Below are positions 53,361 to 61,959 of a stretch of 64,000 nucleotides of DNA, one piece after another. The position numbers and the translations under genes were made by a program. The notes beneath the pieces are model-generated. The model searched no databases. It saw only the letters and a program-made list of their open reading frames with translations, and was not told the origin of the DNA. The first letter of the stretch is position 1; each line of letters begins with the position of its first letter. This DNA comes from Opacimonas immobilis (GTDB taxonomy: Bacteria; Pseudomonadota; Gammaproteobacteria; Enterobacterales; Alteromonadaceae). The stretch lies in NCBI RefSeq assembly GCF_048282545.1, contig NZ_CP182485.1, positions 1,240,001 to 1,304,000 of the forward strand, in the 5' to 3' direction.

Positions 53361-54385
53361 AAATATTAGTCACAGGCGCAGCGGGTTTTATTGGTGCACA
53401 TGTTGTGCGCGCCTTATTAGAGCGCGGTGATCAGGTTGTGGGGTTAGATAACCTGAATGACTATTATGACCCGCAACTAAAATATGACCGACTTGAGTGG
53501 ATCAACTCACATCCCAATAGAAATCTGTTTGCCTTTCATAAACTCAATGTGGCCGACCGCGATAGTCTGGCATCTCTTTTTGCCGCTGAGCGATTTGAGC
53601 GAGTGATCCACCTTGCCGCGCAAGCAGGTGTACGTTACTCAATTGATAATCCACATGCGTATATTGACAGTAATATCGTCGGGTTTATGAATATTCTGGA
53701 AGGATGTCGACACCACCAAGTACATCACCTTGTGTATGCGTCATCCAGTTCGGTTTACGGGGCGAACGAGTCTATGCCGTTTTCGGTCTCGGATAATGTG
53801 GATCATCCAGTTTCTTTATATGCAGCAAGCAAAAAAGCCAATGAATTGATGGCGCATACCTATAGTCATTTGTTCGGGTTACCTACCACAGGACTGCGCT
53901 TTTTTACCGTTTATGGCCCATGGGGACGTCCTGATATGGCCCCAATAAAGTTTGCTAAAGCTATCTTGGCTGATGCACCAATCAAGGTATATAACTATGG
54001 TAATCATCGCCGAGACTTTACGTATATCGACGATATCGTTAACGGCGTTGTGCGCATTTGTGATCATATCGCTACACCTGATCCTGATTGGCAAGGAGAT
54101 GCACCAAAACCGGCTTCATCCAAAGCACCTTGGCGCGTCTACAACATTGGTGCACAAACCCCAGTGCACTTATTGACTTTCATCGAAACTTTGGAACATG
54201 CTCTTGGCAAAACAGCCGACAAACAAATGCTACCCATGCAACCAGGCGATGTACAAGATACGTTTGCTGACGTTGAAGCGCTAGTGAACGCAGTGGATTA
54301 TCGTCCAGCTGTCGGTGTTGAAGAGGGCGTGGCTCGCTTTATCCGATGGTATCGTAACTATCACAGCGATGCTGCTACCTCCTGA
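53357..54385 (+). CDS. NAD-dependent sugar-nucleotide epimerase (UDP-glucuronate 4-epimerase type)
   Basis: 342 residues of the SDR extended family. Rossmann motif TGAAGFIGAHVVRALL, the LDNLNDYYDPQLKYDRLE segment typical of UDP-glucuronate epimerases, and the active-site Tyr/Lys pair in SLYAASKKANE after the SSSSVYG serines. It would supply UDP-galacturonate from UDP-glucuronate, either for the EPS or as donor for the neighbouring module. The ATG overlaps the nucleotidyltransferase stop (ATGA). Confidence 0.9.
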   Translation: MKILVTGAAGFIGAHVVRALLERGDQVVGLDNLNDYYDPQLKYDRLEWINSHPNRNLFAFHKLNVADRDSLASLFAAERFERVIHLAAQAGVRYSIDNPHAYIDSNIVGFMNILEGCRHHQVHHLVYASSSSVYGANESMPFSVSDNVDHPVSLYAASKKANELMAHTYSHLFGLPTTGLRFFTVYGPWGRPDMAPIKFAKAILADAPIKVYNYGNHRRDFTYIDDIVNGVVRICDHIATPDPDWQGDAPKPASSKAPWRVYNIGAQTPVHLLTFIETLEHALGKTADKQMLPMQPGDVQDTFADVEALVNAVDYRPAVGVEEGVARFIRWYRNYHSDAATS

Positions 54386-54403
54386 TACCCCTACTATTTG
54401 AAC

Positions 54404-54443
54404 AAAAAAAGCCCAAGCTAACAAAGATAATATTAGCTTAGGC
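54404..54443 (-). terminator. Terminator of glcB
   Basis: Stem GCCTAAGCTAA/TTAGCTTGGGC (minus strand, one G-U) followed by a T7 tract. It lies between the converging epimerase and glcB genes and has a U-tract only for the minus strand. Confidence 0.88.
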
Positions 54444-54492
54444 AAGGTTGGTATGTTTTGCGAATTTGCTTATTAACTAAGCAATTCTAGGT

Positions 54493-56664
54493 TTATCCAC
54501 CGTGTAATGCTTTCATCTCACGACGACGTGCATGCAATAATGGTTCAGTATAACCGCTCGGTTGAACGGTACCCAAGATAATCAAATCGCGTGCAGCTTG
54601 ATAGCCGATAGAATTAGCGAGATCCGGACACATTGGGATATAGTCTGCGTCGTTGGCGTTCTGTTCATCTACCAGTTGTGCCATACGCGCCATGGTTTCA
54701 TCCACTTGTTCTAACGATACGAGCTTATGTTCCAGCCAGTTAGCAATGTGTTGGGCGGAAATACGAAGGGTTGCACGGTCTTCCATCAAGCCAACATTAT
54801 TGATGTCAGGCACTTTTGAACAGCCTACGCCTTGATGTACCCAACGTACAACATATCCAAGGATCCCTTGAATGTTATTGTCGAGTTCACGTTGAATTTC
54901 ATCCGTACTCAAGGTACGGCCAGCTTCCATTAACGGAATATCAAGGATCGTATCAATACCGTCAAAACTTTCGGCTTTCATTTGCTCTTGCAAAGCAAAC
55001 ACATTGATTTGGTGATAATGCAGAGCGTGTAAGGTGGCTGCCGTGGGTGATGGTACCCATGCCGTGTTCGCTCCAGCTTGTGGGTGAGCGACTTTGGCTT
55101 CCATCATATTGGCCATTTGATCAGGGATTGGCCACATACCTTTACCAATTTGCGCTTTACCTGACATTTCACATGCTAGACCTGTAGTGACGTTGGCTTT
55201 TTCGTATGCACCAATCCAAGGACGTTGCTTGAGTTCGCCTTTTGGCGCAAAGGCGCCGGCTTTCATTGAGGTATGAATTTCATCACCGGTGCGGTCTAAG
55301 AAACCAGTATTAATGAAAACGGTACGGAAACGCGCTGCGGCAATACACGCTTGTAAGTTTACTGAAGTACGACGTTCTTCGTCCATGATGCCGATTTTGA
55401 GGGTATAGCGTTCAAGACCCAGTGCATCTTCAATGGCATTAAATAAGTCATTGGCAAATGCAACTTCTTCAGGTCCATGCATTTTCGGTTTTACGATATA
55501 AATGCTGTTTTCTTTTGAATTTTGGAAAGGCGAGTTGCCTTTGAGGTCATGCATACCGATCAAAGAAGTGATCATTCCATCCATAATGCCTTCTGGGATG
55601 GGCTGATCATTGAATAAAATGGCGTCATTTGTCATCAAGTGACCCACGTTACGCACAAACATGAGGCTGCGGCCAGAAAGGGTCAAATTACCGCTGTCAA
55701 ACGTGGTATAAATACGGTCGGCTTGCATCTTACGAGTAATCGCCTTGCCATTTTTGTTCATTTCGATAGATAGACTACCTTGCATCAGCCCTAACCAGTT
55801 TTGATAGACCAAGGTTTTGTCTTCGGCATCCACTGCTGCGACAGAGTCTTCGCAGTCCATAATGGTGGTTAAAGCAGATTCAATCACAATGTCTTTGATG
55901 CTGGCAGGATCCGCATCGGCAATGGGATGGTCGGTAGCGAACTGTAACTCAACATGTAAACCGTTATTGCGCAGTAAGATTGCACTTGGGTTGGTCAAAC
56001 TGCCTTGATATCCGACTACTTGTTGCGGTTGTTGCAAGCTTGTGCTCGAGCCGTCTTTTAATGCTATCGCAAGCTGTCCTTCAGTAATGGTATAAGCGGT
56101 CGCATCAGTATGTGAACCGACTTCTAGAGGCGCAATAGTATCGAGGTATTGACGAGCTTGAGCAATGACCTTTTGACCACGTGTGGCATTGTAGCCATTG
56201 GTTTTTTCTGCACCATCGTCTTCACTGATCACATCCGTGCCGTAAAGAGCATCATACAAGCTACCCCAACGCGCATTGACTGCGTTCAAAGCGTAGCGAG
56301 CGTTGTTAATTGGGACAACCAGCTGAGGACCGGCAAGGGTCGCGATTTCCGCATCAACATTGGCCGTTTCGACACGACTTTCTGAAGGTGCTTCAACGAG
56401 ATAACCGATTTCTTGTAAGAACGCTTTGTATTGATCAAAATCCGCCTCAGGTTGGCCAACGTGAAAACCATCTATTTGGGCTTGCAGTTGGTCGCGCTTT
56501 TCTAATAAAGCCTGATTGCGTGGCACGAAGTTTTCGAGGATTTGTTCGAATGCTGTCCAAAAATGAGCAAAGTCTACGCCTGTGTTGGCGATGGCTTGTT
56601 GTTCGATAAATTGGTCGAGTTCGGTTGCTACGGACAATTTGCCGCGGCGGATATATTGCGTCAT
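54493..56664 (-). CDS. glcB: Malate synthase G
   Basis: Condenses glyoxylate and acetyl-CoA to malate, second step of the glyoxylate shunt. 723 residues equals the usual G-type length. Seen: TIMDCEDSVAAVDAEDK (active-site Asp region), FVRNVGHLM, IMDEERRTSVNLQA (the catalytic Arg block) and APKGELKQRPWIGAYEKANVTTG. LysR regulator and aceA lie upstream on the same strand, forming a complete shunt. Confidence 0.97.
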   Translation of the reverse strand: MTQYIRRGKLSVATELDQFIEQQAIANTGVDFAHFWTAFEQILENFVPRNQALLEKRDQLQAQIDGFHVGQPEADFDQYKAFLQEIGYLVEAPSESRVETANVDAEIATLAGPQLVVPINNARYALNAVNARWGSLYDALYGTDVISEDDGAEKTNGYNATRGQKVIAQARQYLDTIAPLEVGSHTDATAYTITEGQLAIALKDGSSTSLQQPQQVVGYQGSLTNPSAILLRNNGLHVELQFATDHPIADADPASIKDIVIESALTTIMDCEDSVAAVDAEDKTLVYQNWLGLMQGSLSIEMNKNGKAITRKMQADRIYTTFDSGNLTLSGRSLMFVRNVGHLMTNDAILFNDQPIPEGIMDGMITSLIGMHDLKGNSPFQNSKENSIYIVKPKMHGPEEVAFANDLFNAIEDALGLERYTLKIGIMDEERRTSVNLQACIAAARFRTVFINTGFLDRTGDEIHTSMKAGAFAPKGELKQRPWIGAYEKANVTTGLACEMSGKAQIGKGMWPIPDQMANMMEAKVAHPQAGANTAWVPSPTAATLHALHYHQINVFALQEQMKAESFDGIDTILDIPLMEAGRTLSTDEIQRELDNNIQGILGYVVRWVHQGVGCSKVPDINNVGLMEDRATLRISAQHIANWLEHKLVSLEQVDETMARMAQLVDEQNANDADYIPMCPDLANSIGYQAARDLIILGTVQPSGYTEPLLHARRREMKALHGG

Positions 56665-56700
56665 ATTCTGACTCCGGTAGTGGTACTTGCTTTGGCATTA

Positions 56701-56728
56701 ATTATAAAGCAACACTTTATATTCTTAA
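56701..56728 (-). promoter_or_regulatory. glcB promoter
   Basis: Minus strand TTAAGA (56728-56723), 16-base spacer, TATAAT (56706-56701); transcription start about 56694, 30 bases before the ATG. The weak -35 fits activator dependence. Confidence 0.6.
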
Positions 56729-56749
56729 CATTATAAAAATGATGTTAAA

Positions 56750-56766
56750 CATTCACGCTGTGAATG
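56750..56766. promoter_or_regulatory. LysR-type operator upstream of glcB
   Basis: CATTCAC-gct-GTGAATG, a perfect dyad containing the T-N11-A arrangement. Its centre is about 64 bases before the predicted glcB transcription start, the usual LysR recognition-site position. The same dyad type is present upstream of aceA. Confidence 0.6.
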
Positions 56767-56769
56767 ATT

Positions 56770-57714
56770 TTAATAATTTGCCATATTATCGGCAACTTCT
56801 GCAATTAAACGTCTCAACCACATGTGACCAGCGTCATGATGCAGTAGAGCGCTCCATGCCATTTTTAGTGCAATCGGCGGAATATCAAATGGTGGTGCAG
56901 TAATTTCAAGTTCTGGATCATCCGCGTAAATGCGAGCGGCGCGAGAAGGCAATGTGGCAATCAAGTTTTGCGTTTTGGCTAACTGCAATGCAGCATGATA
57001 GTGGCGAGTAAACACCCGAATGTTACGTTTTTTGCCTAGTTTTGTCAGTTCTGCATCGACCCATCCGAGTTTTTGCACTTCATTGGGATCAATCCCTACA
57101 CCAATTCCAAATCCGGTCTTACTAACCCATATATGCTTGGCTTTAAGGTAGCTATCGAGATTGAATTTATTGGCAATATCGTTACTTTTGGCGAATACGC
57201 ATGAAAAATTATCATACCAGATCACTTTTTGATGGAATGATAGGGGTAAGTCATCGAAGCGGTTTATCGCCATATCAACGCGACCTTGCTCGACATCGTG
57301 GAACGTCACGTCCGATGGCGTAATCAAATCCAGCGTGATATGAGGCGCTTGTTCGTTGATGGTATCAATCAGTTCGAGTAACAAAGTGGATTCGGCGTAA
57401 TCAGAGGTCATGATACGGAAAGTACGGGTAGACGTTTCAGGATCAAAATCGGTTTCTGGTTGAATCGAGGTTTCTAGCTGACTGAGTACGTCTCGAATAA
57501 CCGGTCTGAGTTCTAACGCGCGTTTGGTCGGTGTCATGCCCTCACTCGTACGCACGAGTAATGGATCTTTAAAAAGGTCACGTAGACGTTTTAAACCATT
57601 ACTCATGGCTGGTTGTGTAATACTGAGCTGGTTGGCTGCTTTGGTTACACTTCCCTCTCTTAGTAACACGTCTAAATAGACTAAGAGATTGAGATCAATC
57701 TTGGAAATGTTCAT
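56770..57714 (-). CDS. LysR-family transcriptional regulator of the glyoxylate shunt (predicted)
   Basis: 314 residues: an N-terminal winged HTH (DLNLLVYLDVLLREGSVTKAANQLSITQPAMSNGLKRLRDLF, residues 7-50 or so) and a C-terminal periplasmic-binding-like effector domain. Located between aceA and glcB. Shared dyads at the aceA and glcB promoters support control of these genes, probably by a two-carbon or glyoxylate-related signal; direction of control and ligand are not visible. Confidence 0.85.
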   Translation of the reverse strand: MNISKIDLNLLVYLDVLLREGSVTKAANQLSITQPAMSNGLKRLRDLFKDPLLVRTSEGMTPTKRALELRPVIRDVLSQLETSIQPETDFDPETSTRTFRIMTSDYAESTLLLELIDTINEQAPHITLDLITPSDVTFHDVEQGRVDMAINRFDDLPLSFHQKVIWYDNFSCVFAKSNDIANKFNLDSYLKAKHIWVSKTGFGIGVGIDPNEVQKLGWVDAELTKLGKKRNIRVFTRHYHAALQLAKTQNLIATLPSRAARIYADDPELEITAPPFDIPPIALKMAWSALLHHDAGHMWLRRLIAEVADNMANY

Positions 57715-57742
57715 GGTTACGCCTTCTTACTTGCTTAAAATC

Positions 57743-57793
57743 ATTATATAAACTGCCATGCGCTTTGCGATACGCTATTAGTCTAATGAATGA
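57743..57793 (-). promoter_or_regulatory. LysR gene promoter with operator-like half-site
   Basis: Perfect minus-strand TATAAT (57748-57743) with a poor -35. Upstream, TCATTCATTAGACTAAT (minus strand, 57793-57777) shares the 10-mer TCATTCATTA with the aceA operator and contains T-N11-A, suggesting autoregulation. Confidence 0.45.
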
Positions 57794-57822
57794 AAGGCGA
57801 TGTTTATATTTTTATAATCTAT

Positions 57823-57848
57823 AAAAAAGCCCAGTAAAACTGGGCTTT
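57823..57848 (-). terminator. Terminator of aceA
   Basis: Stem AAGCCCAGT/ACTGGGCTT with loop ttt and a minus-strand T6 tract, 38 bases after the aceA stop. Confidence 0.92.
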
Positions 57849-57885
57849 GTGTAGGGTACTAATTCAGTACAAACAATCTAATCAA

Positions 57886-59475
57886 TTAGTCGAACTGATT
57901 CATTGTGTTGTCGTCACCAGACGCTTTAAGCGCTTGGTCACCTGAGAAGTATTCTTTGTGTGTATCACCTAGGTCAGAACCAGCCATTGCTTGGTGCTTA
58001 ACACACGCTAGACCTTGACGGATTTCTTGACGCTGAACACCGCGAACGTATGCCAACATACCTTCGTCACCGAAGTAACCTTTTGCTAAGTTGTCAGTAG
58101 ACAATGCTGCAGTGTGGTAAGTCGGTAGAGTGATCAAGTGGTGGAAGATACCTGCTTCACGCGCAGCATCTGCTTGGAAAGTACGTACTTTCTCATCCGC
58201 TTCAGCAGCGAGTTCAGAGTTATCGTATTCTGCATTCATTAGGTCTGCACGGATGTATGCTGATACATCTTTACCTGCTTCTGACCATGCATCAAATACT
58301 TGCTGACGGAAGTTAAGCGTCCAGTTGAATGAAGGAGAGTTGTTGTATACAAGCTTCGCGTTAGGAACAGTCTTACGAATTTCGTTAACCATTTCTGCGA
58401 TTTGACCAACGTGTGGCTTTTCAGTTTCGATCCAAAGAAGGTCAGCACCATTTTGTAGTGATGTTACACAGTCAAGAACAACACGGTCGATACCAGTGTT
58501 TTCTTTGAATTTGTAAAGACCATTAGGAAGACGAACAGGCTTAACTAATTCACCGTTTAATTTCATTACAGTGTCGCCATTCTTAAGCTCATCAACACTG
58601 CCTACAGGTGAAGTTTCTAGGAATGCATTGTACTGTTCTGCTAAGTCACCTTCAGAAGTCGATACTGGGATTTTCTGAGTTAGGCCAGCACCTAATGAGT
58701 CAGTACGTGCAACGATAACACCGTCATCTACGCCTAGCTCTAAGAATGCGTAACGAACTGCATTGATTTTCGCAAGGAAATCTTCGTGTGGTACGGTAAC
58801 TTTACCATCTTGGTGACCACATTGCTTCGCGTCAGATACTTGGTTTTCGATTTGGATACAGCACGCACCCGCTTCGATGAATTTCTTAGCAAGTAGGTAA
58901 GTCGCTTCTTCGTTACCAAAACCAGCGTCGATGTCTGCAATAATTGGTACAACGTGCGTTTCGAAGTTATCGATCGCTGCTTGTGCAGCTGCAACGTCAC
59001 CGCCGTTAGCGCGTGCATCGTCTAGCTCTTTGAAAAGGTTACCAAGTTCACGTGCGTCAGCTTGACGTAGGAACGTGTATAATTCTTCGATTAGGTCAGC
59101 AACAGACGTTTTTTCGTGCATGGATTGGTCAGGAAGAGGACCAAACTCTGAACGAAGTGCTGCAACCATCCAACCAGAAAGGTAAAGATACTTTTTGTCA
59201 GTTGTTTTTTGGTGCTTCTTGATAGCGATCATTTTTTGTTGACCGATGAAGCCGTGCCAGCAACCTAGAGACTGAGTGTACTGTGCAGAATCTGCATCGT
59301 ACTCAGCCATGTCTTTACGCATAATACCTGCAGTGTACTTAGCGATATCTAAACCGGTTTTGAAACGGTTTTGTAATTTCATGCGAGTCGCATATTCAGG
59401 GCTAATTGCATTCCAAGCTTGGTTTTGACCGATAAGCTCAGCAAATGCGTTTTGCGTTTCTTGATAATTAGACAT
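57886..59475 (-). CDS. aceA: Isocitrate lyase (long form)
   Basis: Cleaves isocitrate to succinate and glyoxylate. 529 residues from ATG 59475 (AAGGA upstream); this is the Pseudomonas/Acinetobacter-type long enzyme, about 100 residues longer than E. coli AceA. The catalytic signature is KQCGH (SDAKQCGHQDGKV) rather than KKCGH, which is normal in this subgroup. Other motifs: PIIADIDAGFGNEEATY (metal site) and NNSPSFNW. A longer start at 59595 would cover the promoter region and is rejected. Confidence 0.96.
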   Translation of the reverse strand: MSNYQETQNAFAELIGQNQAWNAISPEYATRMKLQNRFKTGLDIAKYTAGIMRKDMAEYDADSAQYTQSLGCWHGFIGQQKMIAIKKHQKTTDKKYLYLSGWMVAALRSEFGPLPDQSMHEKTSVADLIEELYTFLRQADARELGNLFKELDDARANGGDVAAAQAAIDNFETHVVPIIADIDAGFGNEEATYLLAKKFIEAGACCIQIENQVSDAKQCGHQDGKVTVPHEDFLAKINAVRYAFLELGVDDGVIVARTDSLGAGLTQKIPVSTSEGDLAEQYNAFLETSPVGSVDELKNGDTVMKLNGELVKPVRLPNGLYKFKENTGIDRVVLDCVTSLQNGADLLWIETEKPHVGQIAEMVNEIRKTVPNAKLVYNNSPSFNWTLNFRQQVFDAWSEAGKDVSAYIRADLMNAEYDNSELAAEADEKVRTFQADAAREAGIFHHLITLPTYHTAALSTDNLAKGYFGDEGMLAYVRGVQRQEIRQGLACVKHQAMAGSDLGDTHKEYFSGDQALKASGDDNTMNQFD

Positions 59476-59542
59476 AGTCTTATCCTTTCTTTCAGGTTGA
59501 TTCGATTGCGAAGACAAGTTGTTGCCTCGCGAACACATATAC

Positions 59543-59610
59543 ATCCTAGAAGGTTTATTTTGATAAATACAATCAATGAGTTTCATTGCCATCATTCATA
59601 TAATGAATGA
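59543..59610 (-). promoter_or_regulatory. aceA promoter region with LysR-type operator
   Basis: TCATTCAT-ata-ATGAATGA (59592-59610) is a perfect 19-bp dyad of the form seen at glcB and contains T-N11-A. About 65 bases downstream of its centre lies the predicted start, with minus-strand TTGTAT (59572-59567), 18 bases, TAGGAT (59548-59543). The -10/-35 are weak, as expected for an activated promoter. This covers part of the 361-base gap between aceA and the phosphatase gene. Confidence 0.55.
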
Positions 59611-59763
59611 GATGTAGGTGGGTGGAAGCTTTTTTATTTTGCGCTTAGGTTTGATGGGACATAGCGAATGATCGTCAAAAATCTGGCTGACTATGTATAC
59701 TGATTATAAAAGCCGTGAATGAGCCTAAGGTATTAGTCAATTGTGCGACATTAGCAATAAAAA

Positions 59764-59808
59764 ATGTCACAACTATGTCATTAATCATTCAGAATCATCG
59801 TATATAAT
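59764..59808 (+). promoter_or_regulatory. Pho box and promoter of the alkaline phosphatase gene
   Basis: ATGTCAC-aact-ATGTCAT (59764-59781) matches the PhoB consensus (two CTGTCAT repeats 11 bases apart). A weaker third repeat (CATTCAG, 59786-59792) continues the 11-base period and lies 10 bases before a perfect TATAAT (59803-59808), the normal PhoB geometry. The start is about 59815, 22 bases before the ATG. Confidence 0.7.
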
Positions 59809-59836
59809 AGCCAAAATATTCATAGGGAAAATAACT

Positions 59837-61183
59837 ATGCTAAAAAAGATATTCTTCGCATCGGCAAGTGCCATATTATTTGCTTGCTCATCCACACAGG
59901 TGCCTGATACCACTCCTGCCCCAGTCAGTGAGCTCAATCAACCTCTTAACATTATCATGGTGGTAGCAGATGGAATGGGTCCAGCCTTTACTAGTGCGTA
60001 TAAATATTATCAAGATAATGCTACCACTCCTGAACTAGAAGCTACTTGGTTCGACCGACATCATGTCGGTATGTCTACTACATTTCCGGCGAAAGTCTCT
60101 GGCTTAGTCACAGACAGCGCCGCAAGTGCAACGGCATTAGCCGCAGGGGTGAAGAGCTACAATGGTGCAATTGGTATGGACGTGGATAAAATACCCGTTC
60201 GTACTGTTTTGCATGCGGCCAAAGCCAAAGGCATGAAAACAGGTTTGGCCGTGACCTCACAGATCGTACATGCGACACCTGCAGCCTATATTGCCCATAA
60301 CGAATCGCGTCGTAACTATGATGCGATTGCCGATCAGTATTTTGATTTGCGTTATCAAGACGATTTTTGGGTGGATGTCATGTTAGGGGGGGGGACCGCT
60401 TATTTTGACCGCGAGGATCGCAATTTAGCTCAGGAGTTCATTGATGCCGGTTATGCCTATGTGACTGAGTATAATGCATTGGCACAAATTGAGGAGCCAT
60501 CACGTGTGTTGGGTTTATTTGCTGAAAAGGGCTTACCCTGGGCAATAGATGATCCGCAACCTCAACGCTTGCGCACTTTGACTGAGCACGCTTTGAAGCA
60601 TTTGCAACATGACGAGGGGTTTTTCTTGTTGGTGGAGGCCAGTCAAGTAGACTGGGCCGGACATGCGAATGACATTACCGGTGTGATGGCCGAAATGCAA
60701 GATTTGCACGACACCTTGTTGTTACTTGAAGAGTTTCAACGAGTGAACCCAAATACATTGGTCATCTTAACGGCTGACCACTCAACGGGGGGGCTGACCT
60801 TAGCGAAGGACGGTGAATACCGCTGGTCACCAGAATATTTACATAATATTCCTGTATCCGTTGAATCTATGGTGCTCACCATGCAAGAAAAAGACATGAA
60901 TGGTACCGAAAGAGTACAGTATCTCGAGCAGGTGTTGGCGTTTGATTTGACGATTGAGCAAGAAGAAATTGTGGTGCTGATGGATTTATCGCAGGGCTTA
61001 CGCGCGTTAACCGCGCAAATCAAACCCTTTATCGACACTAAAACCAATACCGGCTGGACCACCACGGGTCATACGGCGATAGATGTTCAAGTTTACGCAT
61101 CAGGGCCTTATGCAGATAAGTTTGCTGGTCAGCAAGATAATACGGATATTGCGAAAGCGATTTTTGCAATATTAGACAATTAA
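59837..61183 (+). CDS. Alkaline phosphatase, lipoprotein
   Basis: 448-residue PhoA-superfamily phosphomonoesterase from ATG 59837 (AGGG upstream). Signal II: lipobox ILFAC with Cys17, so probably lipid-anchored. Motifs: metal Asp45 in VVADGMG, nucleophile Ser94 in TDSAASATA, QVDWAGHANDI, LTADHSTGG and WTTTGHTAID (metal His residues). A start at 59741 would place the Pho box inside the coding region and bury the lipobox, so it is rejected. It ends two bases from the converging neighbour without a terminator. Confidence 0.9.
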   Translation: MLKKIFFASASAILFACSSTQVPDTTPAPVSELNQPLNIIMVVADGMGPAFTSAYKYYQDNATTPELEATWFDRHHVGMSTTFPAKVSGLVTDSAASATALAAGVKSYNGAIGMDVDKIPVRTVLHAAKAKGMKTGLAVTSQIVHATPAAYIAHNESRRNYDAIADQYFDLRYQDDFWVDVMLGGGTAYFDREDRNLAQEFIDAGYAYVTEYNALAQIEEPSRVLGLFAEKGLPWAIDDPQPQRLRTLTEHALKHLQHDEGFFLLVEASQVDWAGHANDITGVMAEMQDLHDTLLLLEEFQRVNPNTLVILTADHSTGGLTLAKDGEYRWSPEYLHNIPVSVESMVLTMQEKDMNGTERVQYLEQVLAFDLTIEQEEIVVLMDLSQGLRALTAQIKPFIDTKTNTGWTTTGHTAIDVQVYASGPYADKFAGQQDNTDIAKAIFAILDN

Positions 61184-61184
61184 A

Positions 61185-61895
61185 TCACTGATTGAGGAAC
61201 GTCTCGACTGGCTTGCCAGTGAGGCGTTTCATTTGTCCAAAGATATACCAAATCGCACCAAATAATAACAACATACTTGGTATAACAATGACTGGGTAAC
61301 TTAATGCGGTCATGCGCGCAAGCTCTTCAGTGTAAGCGGTGGTACCCGGTTCAGAAACCAATATCCACTTCGCTAAACCATAGTTCAATGCTGATGATAA
61401 AAAGAATGAACTTGCTACAATATAGTTACTAATATCGATTTTTTTCTCAAAACTAGCTTCATTGTTGTTGTGTGCTAATGCTTCGCCTAGTTTTGGCCAG
61501 TTGATGAGCGTGTCATTCAGCACCAGAATTTTGATCAAGGGTTTTTTCATATAACGGGTGATGAGTACCGCAAGGCCAATAAGCCCAGGAATGGCAGCCT
61601 CTTTGATTGCAATATATTCGGCAGGCAGTTTAAGTAAGCTGATCCCACCGGTCAATAACACACTGATGATCCCTAACACCGAGAAAAAATTGACCTTTTT
61701 TTCTTTGGCTAATTCAAACAGACCATAACCAAGCGGGAACGCCAATGCCACCGCAATGCTCCACAATGGACCAAGATACTCTTCTTTACTAGCATATGAC
61801 ATGATCATTACAGGAATGATGATGTTAAAGGCAAGGTTACCGAAGAAATTTTGATTTTGTGGTTGGGCGGGTTTGGTATTGGTCGATGCGCTCAC
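61185..61895 (-). CDS. VC0807-like integral membrane protein
   Basis: 236 residues from GTG 61895 (AGAGG 5 bases upstream); an ATG at 61955 adds a segment without similarity. Five to six helices: LAFNIIIPVMIMSY, WSIAVALAFPLGYGLF, FFSVLGIISVLLTGGISLL, IPGLIGLAVLITRYM, SNYIVASSFFLSSALNYG and PVIVIPSMLLLFGAIWYIF. It resembles the uncharacterised VC0807 family related to septation-protein-A-like permeases. Last gene of the operon that begins with DUF350. Confidence 0.65.
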   Translation of the reverse strand: MSASTNTKPAQPQNQNFFGNLAFNIIIPVMIMSYASKEEYLGPLWSIAVALAFPLGYGLFELAKEKKVNFFSVLGIISVLLTGGISLLKLPAEYIAIKEAAIPGLIGLAVLITRYMKKPLIKILVLNDTLINWPKLGEALAHNNNEASFEKKIDISNYIVASSFFLSSALNYGLAKWILVSEPGTTAYTEELARMTALSYPVIVIPSMLLLFGAIWYIFGQMKRLTGKPVETFLNQ

Positions 61896-61959
61896 TGCGG
61901 CCTCTGGAAAATGAAAATAAAAAACTAGTTTGTCGCAAAAAGCTAAGCGATGCAATCCC

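Noticed and set aside
57886..59475. KQCGH in isocitrate lyase as a damaged active site
   Set aside because: This is the normal signature of the long-form isocitrate lyase subgroup, and the rest of the active site is intact.
59475..59595. Longer isocitrate lyase start at 59595
   Set aside because: It would run through the predicted promoter and operator; MSNYQETQN at 59475 fits the family and has an SD.
59741..59836. Longer alkaline phosphatase start at 59741
   Set aside because: It would contain the Pho box and -10 and would place the lipobox 33 residues too far inside.
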